Notes: generated by a model not told the origin, from the letters alone. A stretch of DNA of 64,000 nt from Rhodoferax sp. PAMC 29310 (GCF_017948265.1 NZ_CP072852.1:2356001-2420000); one strand, 5' to 3'. Positions 17,029 to 25,969 are shown, counted from the first letter of the stretch. Numbers and translations: made by a program.

Positions 17029-18654
17029 TCAGTGAGCGGGGGCACGCAAGGTGCGACTGAGCATGACCACGGGAATTAAACCCACAAGCACCAGTGCCAA
17101 TGAAGGCAGGGCCGCCTCGCCCAGGCGCTCATCCCGTGCCAACTGGTAGGCGACCACGGCCAGCGTGTCGCTGTTGAACGGCCGCAGCACCAGCGTGGCG
17201 GGCAGCTCTTTCATCACATCGACAAAAACCAACAAGGTGGCTGCTGCCGTTGAGCGCTTTAACAAGGGCCAATGCACGCGTCGAAGCAAGGCCATGTCAC
17301 CGGTACCCAACATCCGTGCAGAGTCATCAAAACTCAGGGGAATACGGGCGTAGCCGCTTTGCACCGACTGCAAGGCGACGGCGCAAAACCGAACCAGGTA
17401 GGCCCAAACCAGGCCCAGGGAAGTGGCCGTCATGACATAGCCCACCCCGCTCTGTGGTGCCACCGATTGCAGCCACCCCACCGGCAACAACAGGCCCACC
17501 ACGATCACAGCACCCGGCACGGCATATCCCAAGCTAACCAGCTGGACCGTCCAGCGGGTCGTCCAATCTGAGCGACGGCGCAGATTGAAGGCCAACACCA
17601 GGGCCAGCGCCACGGCCAGCACCGCGCTCAGCGCGCCCAGACGCAGGCTATTCAGTGTCCAGCCCAGAAACGGTCCCCACGAGAGCACCGACCAATCCGC
17701 CACCAAGGGGCGAAGCATGAACAGCACAGGCAGCACAAAACCCATCACGATGGGGGCGCTGCACACCCACCACGCCAGCCATTTGGCCCGCCCGTGCAGC
17801 CTCAAGGGGCGGGCATCCAGGGAACCGGCCCGCGTCCCCCGCGTGGCAGAAAAACGCATGCGCTTCTCCGCGCGATGCTCCAGAAACAATAACAAGGCCA
17901 CAAAGGCCAGCAGCAAGGTCGCCAACTGGGCGGCGGCAATTCGGTTGTCCATCGACAGCCAGGCTTTGTAGATGCCGGCCGTGAAGGTTTGAATGCCAAA
18001 GTAACTTGACACACCGAAATCGGCCAGCGTTTCCATCAATGCCAGAGCGGTGCCTGCGGCCACGGCCGGCCGGGCCAAGGGCAAAGCCACCTCCAAAATT
18101 CGCCGGCGCATGGGCGCCCCCAACAAGCGGGCCGCTTCCATTAGCTGTGAGGCGCGCTCGCCCAGCGCGGTGCGCGCCAGCAGATAGACATAGGGGTACA
18201 GGGCAAAGATGAACACCAGCGCCGCGCCCCCTTCGCTTCGCACCTCAGGAAAGACGCGCCCCTCCAAGCCAAAAACGTCGCGAATCAGCGTCTGAAACGG
18301 ACCGGCAAACTGCAGGAAGTCGGTGTAGGCGTACGCGACCACATAGGCGGGAATCGCCATTGGAAGCAGCAGGGCCCATTCAAACAGTTTTCGCCCAGGA
18401 AAATCAAACAGCGTCACCGCTGCGGCCGCGGTCAGCCCGACGACGATCACGCCGACTGCGACCGTCACGCAAAGTCGCAAGGTGGTCCAGAGGTAATCTG
18501 GCAATACCGTGCTACGCATTTCCCGCAGTATTTGGGCGGCCACGCCATTCGAATCGCCGCCAGGCAGCCATGAGGAGAACACGGCCAACACCGGCAGCAT
18601 GAAAGCCAGTGTCAAGAGCAAAAAGAGGGTTTGGCGAAGCCGGCGAAACAGCAT
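17029..18654 (-). CDS. Ferric-iron-type ABC transporter permease (FbpB/AfuB-like)
   Basis: About 541 residues with roughly twelve membrane segments in two halves, each with an EAA loop (E-A-A-R-L-L-G-A-P-M-R-R-R near residue 170 and D-S-A-R-M-L-G-T-G near residue 450). Fused double permeases of this layout import Fe3+ from periplasmic binding proteins. ATG 18654 is preferred: it begins M-L-F-R-R-L-R-Q-T just before the first membrane helix and leaves a promoter region, whereas the longest frame (18726) would overlap the divergent ATPase gene. No binding-protein gene is present in the window. Confidence 0.88.
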   Translation of the reverse strand: MLFRRLRQTLFLLLTLAFMLPVLAVFSSWLPGGDSNGVAAQILREMRSTVLPDYLWTTLRLCVTVAVGVIVVGLTAAAAVTLFDFPGRKLFEWALLLPMAIPAYVVAYAYTDFLQFAGPFQTLIRDVFGLEGRVFPEVRSEGGAALVFIFALYPYVYLLARTALGERASQLMEAARLLGAPMRRRILEVALPLARPAVAAGTALALMETLADFGVSSYFGIQTFTAGIYKAWLSMDNRIAAAQLATLLLAFVALLLFLEHRAEKRMRFSATRGTRAGSLDARPLRLHGRAKWLAWWVCSAPIVMGFVLPVLFMLRPLVADWSVLSWGPFLGWTLNSLRLGALSAVLAVALALVLAFNLRRRSDWTTRWTVQLVSLGYAVPGAVIVVGLLLPVGWLQSVAPQSGVGYVMTATSLGLVWAYLVRFCAVALQSVQSGYARIPLSFDDSARMLGTGDMALLRRVHWPLLKRSTAAATLLVFVDVMKELPATLVLRPFNSDTLAVVAYQLARDERLGEAALPSLALVLVGLIPVVMLSRTLRAPAH

Positions 18655-18690
18655 GAGGAAGATCACCCGACTTGAGGCAAGCGCGTAAAG

Positions 18691-18710
18691 TAAATGAGAA
18701 TTGTAAGCAT
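18691..18710. promoter_or_regulatory. Fur-box-like site between divergent iron ABC genes
   Basis: TAAATGAGAATTGTAAGCAT resembles the Fur consensus (repeats of GATAAT around an AT-rich centre); AATGAGAAT is a common core. It lies between the permease start (18654) and the ATPase start (18725), so one Fur dimer could repress both genes when iron is plentiful. Read by eye only. Confidence 0.55.
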
Positions 18711-18724
18711 CTACAATTGTTCCC

Positions 18725-19882
18725 ATGTTCTTAGAGGTCTCCCAACTCCGCGTGGCCTACGCCGGCCGCCCTCAACCTGCTGTCCGCGAGGTGTCGCTAG
18801 GCCTCAACGCGGGTGACATTGGGGTCTTGATTGGCCCCTCCGGCTGTGGAAAAACCACCTTGCTACGCGCCGTGGCGGGCCTGGAACCGGTGTCAGCAGG
18901 CAGCATCAAACTGGCAGACGAGGTCGTTAGCAGTGCATCGTTCAATCTTGCACCCGAAGACCGCCAGATTGGCATGGTGTTTCAGGACTACGCGTTGTTT
19001 CCGCACCTGACAATTGGACGCAACGTCGGTTTTGGCATTCACCACTTACCCGGAAAGGCACGCGCCGCTCGTGTGGCGGAGGTACTGGAGCTGGTGGGCT
19101 TGGCTGGTCAAGAGGCCCGTTTTCCGCACGAACTGTCTGGCGGGCAACAGCAGCGCGTGGCTTTGGCGCGAGCGCTGGCCCCGAAGCCCCGATTGTTGTT
19201 GCTGGACGAACCCTTCTCGAATCTGGATGTGGATTTGCGCGAACGCCTGGCCCATGAGGTGCGCACCATCCTCAAGGCGGCCCAAACCACCGCCCTGTTT
19301 GTCACTCACGATCAGCTAGAGGCTTTTGCCATTGGCGACACCATTGGGGTGATGCACGAGGGAGAGTTGCATCAGTGGGATGACGCCTACACCCTGTATC
19401 ACCGCCCCACCACCCGCTTTGTCGCGGAGTTCATTGGGCACGGTGTGTTTGCGCCGGCAGTCATCCGCCAGGTCGGGCAACAAGTGGTGGTGCAAACCCC
19501 TCTGGGCGATTTGACCGATGTGGCCGAGTGCCCCCTGCCCTGCGCTTTTGCAGGTGGCGTCTGTGACGTTCTGCTGCGGGCTGATGACATCGTGCACGAT
19601 GATGACGCGCCGGTGAAGGCGCAAATTGTTCGCAAGGCGTTTCGGGGTTCGGAGTTTCTCTACACCCTGCGTCTGGCCAGTGGCGAGACGGTGATGGCCC
19701 ACGTGCCCAGCCACCATGACCACAAGGTCGGGGAGTGGATCGGCATTCGCGCCCAGGTCGACCATGTGGTCACCTTCAACCGGGATTGCCCGGGCGTGGA
19801 TGGAAAAGTTTGCCAAATGCCTTGTGAAAATACCGTGCGTCCTATTGCCATCCAGCTGCGCTCCGACACCGTTGGTGCCTGA
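18725..19882 (+). CDS. Ferric-iron-type ABC transporter ATP-binding protein (FbpC-like)
   Basis: A 385-residue ATPase of the FbpC/PotA group. Walker A is G-P-S-G-C-G-K-T-T (about residues 37-45), Q-loop Q-D-Y-A-L-F-P-H, signature L-S-G-G-Q-Q-Q-R, Walker B L-L-L-L-D-E-P-F-S-N-L-D and H-loop V-T-H-D-Q. A TOBE-type regulatory domain follows from about residue 240. It would power the divergent permease. The last ~30 residues are not typical of the family. No Shine-Dalgarno sequence precedes ATG 18725. Confidence 0.9.
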   Translation: MFLEVSQLRVAYAGRPQPAVREVSLGLNAGDIGVLIGPSGCGKTTLLRAVAGLEPVSAGSIKLADEVVSSASFNLAPEDRQIGMVFQDYALFPHLTIGRNVGFGIHHLPGKARAARVAEVLELVGLAGQEARFPHELSGGQQQRVALARALAPKPRLLLLDEPFSNLDVDLRERLAHEVRTILKAAQTTALFVTHDQLEAFAIGDTIGVMHEGELHQWDDAYTLYHRPTTRFVAEFIGHGVFAPAVIRQVGQQVVVQTPLGDLTDVAECPLPCAFAGGVCDVLLRADDIVHDDDAPVKAQIVRKAFRGSEFLYTLRLASGETVMAHVPSHHDHKVGEWIGIRAQVDHVVTFNRDCPGVDGKVCQMPCENTVRPIAIQLRSDTVGA

Positions 19883-19892
19883 GCGACAAGAA

Positions 19893-20645
19893 TTAGGCGG
19901 GAGTCCGCAAACGGCTCACTTCGGTTCGCAAATCAGCCGCCCAGGTGCGACGATCCCGGCCTTGCGCATATTGCGCCTCGCCGTAGGAGAGCACCACGCA
20001 CAGCGGCTGCGCCTTGAGCGTTCGCCACATGGACTGCATCAAGGTATCGTCACCGATGTAGCAAGGGGCCAGGCTGGTGGTCCCGGTAGCTTCGTCAATG
20101 AACGAAATTGCCACGGGCATCACCGGCGCATTGACAGCAATGGCGGCCTGAAAGAGGTTGGCGTGAAAAGGCAGCAAGCTGACCCCGTCGCTGGTCGTGC
20201 CTTCTGGAAAGACCGCCAGCACATCGCCAGCAGTGAGCTGCTCGGCCATATGGTGAACCACGCGCATGGCGTCACGGCGAGACTCTCGCTCAATAAACAA
20301 CGTGCCACCGGCGCTGGCCATCGCGCCAATCAACGGCCAGTGTTTGATGTCGGCCTTGGACACAAAGCGACAGGGGCGAGCGGCCAGCATCACCACAATA
20401 TCCAGCCACGAGATGTGGTTGGAGGCCAATAACATTGGACCCTGAGCGGGTGGCACGCCATTTACTATTACTTTGATAGCAAACTTATCAAGCAAAGAAA
20501 GGGACCAACTCTTGATTCGTGCCTCTTTTTGCTGGGGAGTCATCTTGGGCAGCCGTGTAAACACCAGCCAGCCGCCCCAAAGGATGTAGCTGACAACACG
20601 CACGAGCCTCCAGACGGCCAGCAGCCGTACTACCGCGCCCGTCAT
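19893..20645 (-). CDS. Lysophospholipid acyltransferase (1-acyl-glycerol-3-phosphate acyltransferase family, PlsC-like)
   Basis: About 250 residues. The N-terminus has one hydrophobic segment (V-S-Y-I-L-W-G-G-W-L-V-F). The catalytic N-H-I-S-W-L-D (the H-x4-D motif) lies near residue 78, F-I-E-R-E-S-R-R-D near 120 and the substrate-binding F-P-E-G-T-T-S-D-G near 150. Members acylate lysophosphatidate or ornithine-type lysolipids at the inner membrane. ATG 20645 overlaps the stop of the dihydroorotase-like gene (ATGA), so it is the last gene of the pyr cluster. An AT-rich palindrome at 20464-20480 lies within the coding region. Confidence 0.9.
   Translation of the reverse strand: MTGAVVRLLAVWRLVRVVSYILWGGWLVFTRLPKMTPQQKEARIKSWSLSLLDKFAIKVIVNGVPPAQGPMLLASNHISWLDIVVMLAARPCRFVSKADIKHWPLIGAMASAGGTLFIERESRRDAMRVVHHMAEQLTAGDVLAVFPEGTTSDGVSLLPFHANLFQAAIAVNAPVMPVAISFIDEATGTTSLAPCYIGDDTLMQSMWRTLKAQPLCVVLSYGEAQYAQGRDRRTWAADLRTEVSRLRTPA
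20464..20480. repeat. Dispersed palindrome inside the acyltransferase gene
   Basis: ACTAT, TACTTTG, ATAGC (one mismatch from a perfect 5-7-5 palindrome). In the gene's frame it encodes A-I-K-V-I-V, close to the A-I-K-N-I-A encoded by the copy at 21828-21844 in the neighbouring gene. Confidence 0.5.
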
Positions 20646-21952
20646 TGCGCTTGGTAAGCGACGCGACCGCCGACCACGGTGCAGCGCACCCGTCCCGGTA
20701 ATTCGTAGCCAGAGAAAGGGGTGTGCTTGCCTTGGCTGCGCAAAGCACTGGCTTCCACCACCCAATCCTCATTCGGCGCAAAAATACACAAGTCGGCCAG
20801 CCCACCGACAGCGATGCGCCCGACACGGCCCGCGCGCTTACCCAGCGACTGCCCCAGGACATCAGCCGGTCCACTGGTGACCACGGCCACAGCACGGGCC
20901 AGGTCCACTTTTTTATCCACGCTCCACTTGTAGGCCAGGCTCAGCAAGAGTTCAACGCCCGTGGCGCCGGGTTCGCTTTCGGCAAAGGGGAGGTTCTTGG
21001 CGTCTTCATCCACCGGAGTGTGGTCAGACACCAAGGCGTCGATAGTGCCATCGGCCAAACCGGAGGAAAGCGCGTCACGGTCGCGCTGCTGACGCAGCGG
21101 CGGGTTCAATCGCGCGCGGCTGTCAAAGTAGCTGATGTCGGCGTCTGTCAGGTGTAGCGAGTTGATATTGATATCGCAACTGACTTTCAGTCCATCCAAT
21201 TTGGCTTGCCGCACCAAAGCAACGCCGGCGGCACTGCTGAGTCGGCACAAGTGAACCCGGGCGTCCGTCGTTTTCATTAATTCAAAGATGGTGAGCAGTC
21301 CAATGGTTTCGGCTGCCACGGGCACCCCACTCAAGCCCATGCGGGTGGCCAGCGCGCCGCTGGCCGCCACGCCCTTGCCCAGGTAGTAGTCTTGGGGCCG
21401 CAACCACACGGTGTAGCCAAACGTGCTGGCGTATTGCAGGGCACGCTGCAAGACTTGGGTGTTTTGCACTGGCACATCGGCCTGGCTGAAGCCTACACAG
21501 CCCGCTTCCGTGAGCTCCAACATTTCAGTCAGCGCCTCACCCGCGAGGTTGCGGGTTAATGCGCCCAGTGGGTACAAGCGGCCCAGGTTGAGCTTCTCAG
21601 CCCTGAAGCGCAACATCTCCACCAAGCCGGGTACGTCCAGCACTGGATCGGTGTCGGGTGGGCAAACCAGACTGGTCACCCCGCCGGCCACTGCCGCCGT
21701 CATTTCCGATTCCAGCATGCCCTCGTGTTCATGACCTGGCTCACGCAGACGCAGCGCCAAATCCACCAAACCGGGTAGCACCAGGCAGCCCGTAGCGTCA
21801 ATCGTTTGTTCGGCCTGGAAGTCAGATGCTATATTTTTAATAGCTACCACTGCCCCATTGGCAAGGGCCACGTCGGCAATTTCATCGAAACCGCTGGCGG
21901 GGTCGATGACCCGGCCACCCTTGATCAGTAAGTTTTTCTGCATTGTCATCAT
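20642..21952 (-). CDS. pyrX: Dihydroorotase-like protein lacking metal ligands (PyrC'/PyrX type)
   Basis: A 436-residue amidohydrolase-fold protein of the type I dihydroorotase group. The usual D-x-H-x-H at the end of strand 1 is D-L-A-L-R-L here, followed by the conserved R-E-P-G. The later position normally H-C-E-D reads R-P-Q-D-Y, and the next conserved His block reads V-H-L-C-R-L-S. S-D-H-T-P near residue 310 is kept. Loss of the metal ligands matches the inactive PyrC' subunits that pseudomonads need to assemble aspartate carbamoyltransferase. It lies directly after pyrB, so a structural role is likely; another, active PyrC must be elsewhere. Confidence 0.85.
   Translation of the reverse strand: MMTMQKNLLIKGGRVIDPASGFDEIADVALANGAVVAIKNIASDFQAEQTIDATGCLVLPGLVDLALRLREPGHEHEGMLESEMTAAVAGGVTSLVCPPDTDPVLDVPGLVEMLRFRAEKLNLGRLYPLGALTRNLAGEALTEMLELTEAGCVGFSQADVPVQNTQVLQRALQYASTFGYTVWLRPQDYYLGKGVAASGALATRMGLSGVPVAAETIGLLTIFELMKTTDARVHLCRLSSAAGVALVRQAKLDGLKVSCDININSLHLTDADISYFDSRARLNPPLRQQRDRDALSSGLADGTIDALVSDHTPVDEDAKNLPFAESEPGATGVELLLSLAYKWSVDKKVDLARAVAVVTSGPADVLGQSLGKRAGRVGRIAVGGLADLCIFAPNEDWVVEASALRSQGKHTPFSGYELPGRVRCTVVGGRVAYQAQ
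21828..21844. repeat. Dispersed palindrome inside the pyrC' gene
   Basis: GCTAT, ATTTTTA, ATAGC, a perfect 5-7-5 palindrome. Read in the gene's minus-strand frame it encodes A-I-K-N-I-A. AT-rich against its surroundings. Confidence 0.6.
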
Positions 21953-21987
21953 GAACCCGTCAGTTGCGGTGGCTCGGAGCCGCCGCG

Positions 21988-22950
21988 TTATGCCTCATTG
22001 CCCGCGACGATGCTCATCACCGCCATACGCACGGCGATGCCAAAGGTCACCTGGGGCAAGATTACTGCTTGCTTGCCATCGACCACGGCGGAGTCAATCT
22101 CCACCCCCCGGTTGATGGGGCCAGGGTGCATCACGATGGCATCCGGCTTGGCCAATTGCAGTTTCTCAGGCGTGAGGCCATAGCTTTTGAAATATTCATG
22201 GCTGGACGGCAGCAAGGCGCCGCTCATGCGCTCGCTTTGCAAGCGCAACATGATGACCACATCGCAATCGCGAATGCCCTCTTCCATGTTGTGGAACACG
22301 CGAACCCCCATGTGCGACAGGTCGGACGGCACCAGAGTTTTGGGACCCACAACCCGCACCTCGGCGCAACCCAGAATAGTCAGTGCGTGAATGTCAGAAC
22401 GGGCAACCCGTGAGTGCAGCACATCGCCAACGATGGCCACGGTGAGGTTGGTGAAGTCTTTCTTGAAGTGCCGAATCGTATACATGTCCAGCAGGCCCTG
22501 GGTCGGATGCGAGTGCCGCCCGTCCCCGGCGTTGATCACATGCACATGAGGCGCCACGTGCTGGGCAATCAAATAGGGGGCGCCAGACTCACCGTGGCGA
22601 ACCACAAACAGGTCCGCGGCCATGGCGCTCAAATTCGCCACGGTGTCCAGCAGTGACTCGCCTTTGGAGGCGGAAGACTTGGCTATGTCCAGGTTGATCA
22701 CGTCGGCGCTCAGGCGCTTGCCAGCAATCTCGAAAGTGGTTCGGGTACGTGTTGAGTTTTCAAAAAAGAGGTTGAACACGCTCTTGCCACGCAGCAAAGG
22801 CACCTTCTTGACCTCGCGATCGTTCACACTGACAAAATTGGTCGCTGTATCCAGCACCTGGTTCAGGATGCTCTTGGGCAGGCCCTCAATGGAGAGCAGG
22901 TGAATCAACTCACCATTTTTGTTCAGCTGGGGGTTACGCCGGTACAGCAT
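21988..22950 (-). CDS. pyrB: Aspartate carbamoyltransferase catalytic chain
   Basis: A 320-residue enzyme that joins carbamoyl phosphate to aspartate, the first committed step of UMP synthesis. The carbamoyl-phosphate loop [10 protein letters not shown] lies at residues 62-71, the K-G-E-S-L-L-D-T mobile loop near 92, the R-H-G-E-S-G-A block near 115, H-P-T-Q-G-L-L-D near 142, and M-H-P-G-P-I-N-R-G near 275. It is the class that pairs with PyrC' instead of PyrI: no pyrI is present and a metal-less PyrC' follows 35 nt downstream. Confidence 0.95.
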   Translation of the reverse strand: MLYRRNPQLNKNGELIHLLSIEGLPKSILNQVLDTATNFVSVNDREVKKVPLLRGKSVFNLFFENSTRTRTTFEIAGKRLSADVINLDIAKSSASKGESLLDTVANLSAMAADLFVVRHGESGAPYLIAQHVAPHVHVINAGDGRHSHPTQGLLDMYTIRHFKKDFTNLTVAIVGDVLHSRVARSDIHALTILGCAEVRVVGPKTLVPSDLSHMGVRVFHNMEEGIRDCDVVIMLRLQSERMSGALLPSSHEYFKSYGLTPEKLQLAKPDAIVMHPGPINRGVEIDSAVVDGKQAVILPQVTFGIAVRMAVMSIVAGNEA

Positions 22951-22953
22951 GGC

Positions 22954-23451
22954 TTAGCGCTCTTTCACGTTGAAACTGAAGACTCCCGCATCACTGCGCG
23001 CCAGAGCCAGTGACTGCTTGGGCGACAGGGCCACCCGCGCGGCAAAGTAATCCGCCTGAATGGGCAATTGGTGACCACTGCGGTCTACCAGCACGGCCAG
23101 CTTGACGGAGGCCGGGCGACCGAAGTCAAACAGCTCATTCAACACGGCCCGAATGGTGCGCCCGGTATGCAGCACGTCGTCCAGCAAAATAATGTCTGCC
23201 CCATTCACGTCAAAGCCAATTTGAGTCTGCGCCGCCGAGGTCATGCCGCGCTGGGCGAAATCATCACGATGCATGCTCGAAGAAATAATGCCAATGTCTT
23301 CAGTCAGGCCCAAATCCTTGTGCATACGCTCAGCCAGCCAGGCGCCGCCCGAGGTCACACCCACCAAGCGCATGCCGGGGCGGTACAGGGCGCGCACGCC
23401 CGCCAAAAACTCGGTATAAAGCGCCTCGGCGTCCAGCACGAGTGTGCTCAT
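22954..23451 (-). CDS. pyrR: PyrR pyrimidine operon regulator / uracil phosphoribosyltransferase
   Basis: A 165-residue phosphoribosyltransferase-fold protein with the PRPP loop I-L-L-D-D-V-L-H-T-G-R-T-I (about residues 88-100) and G-V-T-S-G-G-A near residue 31. PyrR proteins bind pyr mRNA or act as uracil phosphoribosyltransferases. It lies 3 nt upstream of pyrB and its ATG overlaps the ruvX stop. Upstream DNA is coding, so a classical PyrR attenuator in a leader is not seen here; its mode of action in this group is open. Confidence 0.92.
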   Translation of the reverse strand: MSTLVLDAEALYTEFLAGVRALYRPGMRLVGVTSGGAWLAERMHKDLGLTEDIGIISSSMHRDDFAQRGMTSAAQTQIGFDVNGADIILLDDVLHTGRTIRAVLNELFDFGRPASVKLAVLVDRSGHQLPIQADYFAARVALSPKQSLALARSDAGVFSFNVKER

Positions 23452-23873
23452 GGAATACTCCTCAAAAACTGTTCCAAAATAATGCAGGCTGCGGCGGCAT
23501 CGGCGTCTTTAGCGCCCATGGAGTGCGCTTCGGTTGTCGTGTAGCGCTCATCCACCTCAAACACCGGCAGGTTAAAACGCCCTTGCAACTGGCGAGAGAA
23601 CTTGCGGGCCCTGCGGGTGTTTTCGTGCTCGGCACCGTCCGGGTGATAGGGCACACCTACCACCAAGGCATCGGGCTGCCATTCGCGCAGACGCTCGGCG
23701 ATCTTGACGAAGCGCGCATCGCCTTCGGCTTGAATCGTGCCTTGCGGCTGGGCGGTGCGCATCAAGCGGTTGCCAACTGCAAAGCCGGTTCGCTTGATGC
23801 CAAAATCCAGCGCCAAAAAAGTCTGCAAGCCGGGGGAAACGGTGGCCGGTGTTACCGCAGGTGCGGTGCTCAT
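23448..23873 (-). CDS. ruvX: RuvX/YqgF putative Holliday junction resolvase / pre-16S rRNA nuclease
   Basis: About 141 residues with an RNase H-like fold: F-L-A-L-D-F-G-I-K-R-T-G-F-A-V-G provides the first catalytic Asp, V-V-G-V-P-Y-H-P-D-G the middle strand, V-D-E-R-Y-T-T the second acidic residue and K-D-A-D-A-A-A-A the C-terminal Asp. YqgF is implicated in 5' end maturation of 16S rRNA. ATG 23873 overlaps the yqgE stop by four bases and is preferred over an ATG ten codons upstream. Confidence 0.9.
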   Translation of the reverse strand: MSTAPAVTPATVSPGLQTFLALDFGIKRTGFAVGNRLMRTAQPQGTIQAEGDARFVKIAERLREWQPDALVVGVPYHPDGAEHENTRRARKFSRQLQGRFNLPVFEVDERYTTTEAHSMGAKDADAAAACIILEQFLRSIP

Positions 23874-24469
23874 GCGTGCCCCGCATCCATGGAGAGCATC
23901 CATGCCTCCAGTCCGAGCAACTTCAGCGCTTTGTCATACCGTTCGGCAAAGGGCGTCTCGAAAATCAGGGCCGGGTCTGCTGCCACGGTCAACCAGCTGT
24001 TTTCGCCCAACTCTGACTCCAACTGCCCCTCTCCCCAGGCGGCATAACCCAGGGATACCAGGACGCGAGCGGGTCCAAATCCGGTGGAAATCGCCTCCAA
24101 CACGTCCTTGGAGGTCGTCATTTCCATACCACCTGGAATCATCATCGTCGAGGCATAAACGGCCTCCTCCGGTTGATCCGCTTCGGAGAACGTGGCGTCA
24201 TGCAGCACAAATCCACGGTCGTTTTGAACCGGCCCGCCCAGGAACACTGGCGCGTCAAACAAATCCTTGCGCAGCAGCGGCAAACTCAGCTTGTCGAACA
24301 AGCCGGTCATGCTGATTTCACACGGTTTATTGATTACCAGCCCCAAGGCTCCTTTGTCACTGTGCTCGCACAGGTAGACCACACTGCGATGGAAAACCTC
24401 GTCCTGCAATCCGGGCATGGCGATCAGAAAATGATTCGTCAAGTTAGTCAGGGCAAAATCATCATGCAT
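23870..24469 (-). CDS. YqgE/AlgH family protein
   Basis: A 199-residue UPF0301 protein. The marks are L-T-N-H-F-L-I-A-M-P-G near the N-terminus, V-V-Y-L-C-E-H-S-D-K-G-A-L-G-L-V-I-N-K-P, V-F-L-G-G-P-V and A-R-V-L-V-S-L-G-Y-A-A-W-G-E-G-Q-L. The biochemical role is unknown; it is almost always paired with ruvX/yqgF, as here. It is the first gene of the pyr cluster and is divergent from the photolyase gene 21 nt away. Confidence 0.92.
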   Translation of the reverse strand: MHDDFALTNLTNHFLIAMPGLQDEVFHRSVVYLCEHSDKGALGLVINKPCEISMTGLFDKLSLPLLRKDLFDAPVFLGGPVQNDRGFVLHDATFSEADQPEEAVYASTMMIPGGMEMTTSKDVLEAISTGFGPARVLVSLGYAAWGEGQLESELGENSWLTVAADPALIFETPFAERYDKALKLLGLEAWMLSMDAGHA

Positions 24470-24490
24470 CCAACAATTTTAACGGTGAAC

Positions 24491-25969
24491 ATGATCCAAC
24501 AATTTGAGACCGGACTGATGTGGTTTCGACGCGATTTGCGCGTCGCGGACAACGCCGCCCTGCACATGGCCCTCAAGGCGTGTCGACAGCTTCATTGCGT
24601 TTTCGTGTTTGACCGGGACATTCTTGATGAGCTGCCACGCGCCGATCGTCGTGTCGAGTTCATTCGCGAGTCACTGTGTGAGTTAGACGCGGATCTGCGC
24701 CAATTGAGCGGAAAAAGTAATGCCGGCTTGATCATTCGGCACGCCAAATCCGTGGACGCTATCGCCCCGCTGGCCCAGGAACTCGGTGCCCAGGCGGTAT
24801 TTGCGGCACACGACTATGAACCCCAATCCGACATTCGAGACGAGCAGGTACGTGCGGCATTGGCAAGCGCCGGCGTTGACTTTCAAACCTGCAAAGACCA
24901 TGTGATCTTTGAGCGCCAGGAAATACTGACCCAAACCGGCACGCCCTATGGCGTATTCACGCCTTACAAAAATAAATGGCTGGCCACGCTGACAGAAACT
25001 CACTTGGGCAACCATGACTGCTCCGCCCTGGCATCCAAGCTGGCGTCGCGCCCAGCGGCATATTGCAACGACGTGCCTGCGCTTGCGAGGATTGGTTTCG
25101 AAGCAAGCAATCTGAGTACGCTGCGTTTGCCCACGGGCGCCTCGGGTGCCCGGCAGTTGTTCGAGGACTTTTTCGACCGGATGGATGAGTACCACGACAC
25201 CCGCAACTTCCCCTCCAAAAAGGGGCCGAGCTATCTCAGCGTGCATTTGCGTTTTGGCACCGTTTCCATTCGCCAGCTCGTGGCGACGGCCCTGCAGCGT
25301 CAGATTCAAGGCAGTCAAGGTGCGGCCGTTTGGCTGAGTGAATTGGTATGGCGGGACTTTTATTTTCAAATTTTGGCAAACTTCCCCCATGTCGCCCAAC
25401 GGGCGTACAAGTCAGAGTACGACGCCATCGTCTGGGAAAGCGGGCCTCGTGAAAAATCGTTGTTTGAAGCCTGGTGCCACGGAAAAACGGGTTATCCCCT
25501 GGTGGACGCAGCCATGGCGCAACTCAACCAAACAGGCTATATGCACAACCGCCTGCGAATGGTGGTTGGCAGTTTTCTCGTCAAAGACCTCGGCATTGAC
25601 TGGCGTCAAGGCGAGGCCTATTTTGCCAAGCACTTGAATGACTTTGATTTGGCCGCCAATAACGGCGGGTGGCAATGGGTCAGCTCCAGCGGGTGCGACG
25701 CACAACCCTATTTCCGAATTTTCAACCCGATCAGTCAGAGTGAGAAGTTCGACCCGCAAGGGGATTTCATCCGCCGCTACCTGCCTCAATTGTCCTTATT
25801 GACCAACAAGGCCCTGCACGCCCCTTGGAAAACCAAACCGGATGAACTAAAGGCTGCTAAATTGACTTTGGGGGTGAACTACCCACACCCTGTGGTGGCC
25901 CATGATGAGGCCAGGTTACTCACCCTCAGTCGCTATGCCGTGGTCAAAAAATCGCTATCAAAGAAATAA
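24491..25969 (+). CDS. phrB: Deoxyribodipyrimidine photolyase
   Basis: About 492 residues. The N-terminal antenna domain begins L-M-W-F-R-R-D-L-R-V-A-D-N; the C-terminal FAD domain has S-E-L-V-W-R-D-F-Y, H-N-R-L-R-M-V-V and D-F-D-L-A-A-N-N-G-G-W-Q-W, with the tryptophans of the electron chain. It uses blue light to split cyclobutane pyrimidine dimers. ATG 24491 follows GGTGA; ATG 24464 in the same frame is a possible earlier start. The last codons (S-L-S-K-K) overlap a partial copy of the dispersed palindrome (GCTATCAAAGAAATAAA). Confidence 0.93.
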   Translation: MIQQFETGLMWFRRDLRVADNAALHMALKACRQLHCVFVFDRDILDELPRADRRVEFIRESLCELDADLRQLSGKSNAGLIIRHAKSVDAIAPLAQELGAQAVFAAHDYEPQSDIRDEQVRAALASAGVDFQTCKDHVIFERQEILTQTGTPYGVFTPYKNKWLATLTETHLGNHDCSALASKLASRPAAYCNDVPALARIGFEASNLSTLRLPTGASGARQLFEDFFDRMDEYHDTRNFPSKKGPSYLSVHLRFGTVSIRQLVATALQRQIQGSQGAAVWLSELVWRDFYFQILANFPHVAQRAYKSEYDAIVWESGPREKSLFEAWCHGKTGYPLVDAAMAQLNQTGYMHNRLRMVVGSFLVKDLGIDWRQGEAYFAKHLNDFDLAANNGGWQWVSSSGCDAQPYFRIFNPISQSEKFDPQGDFIRRYLPQLSLLTNKALHAPWKTKPDELKAAKLTLGVNYPHPVVAHDEARLLTLSRYAVVKKSLSKK

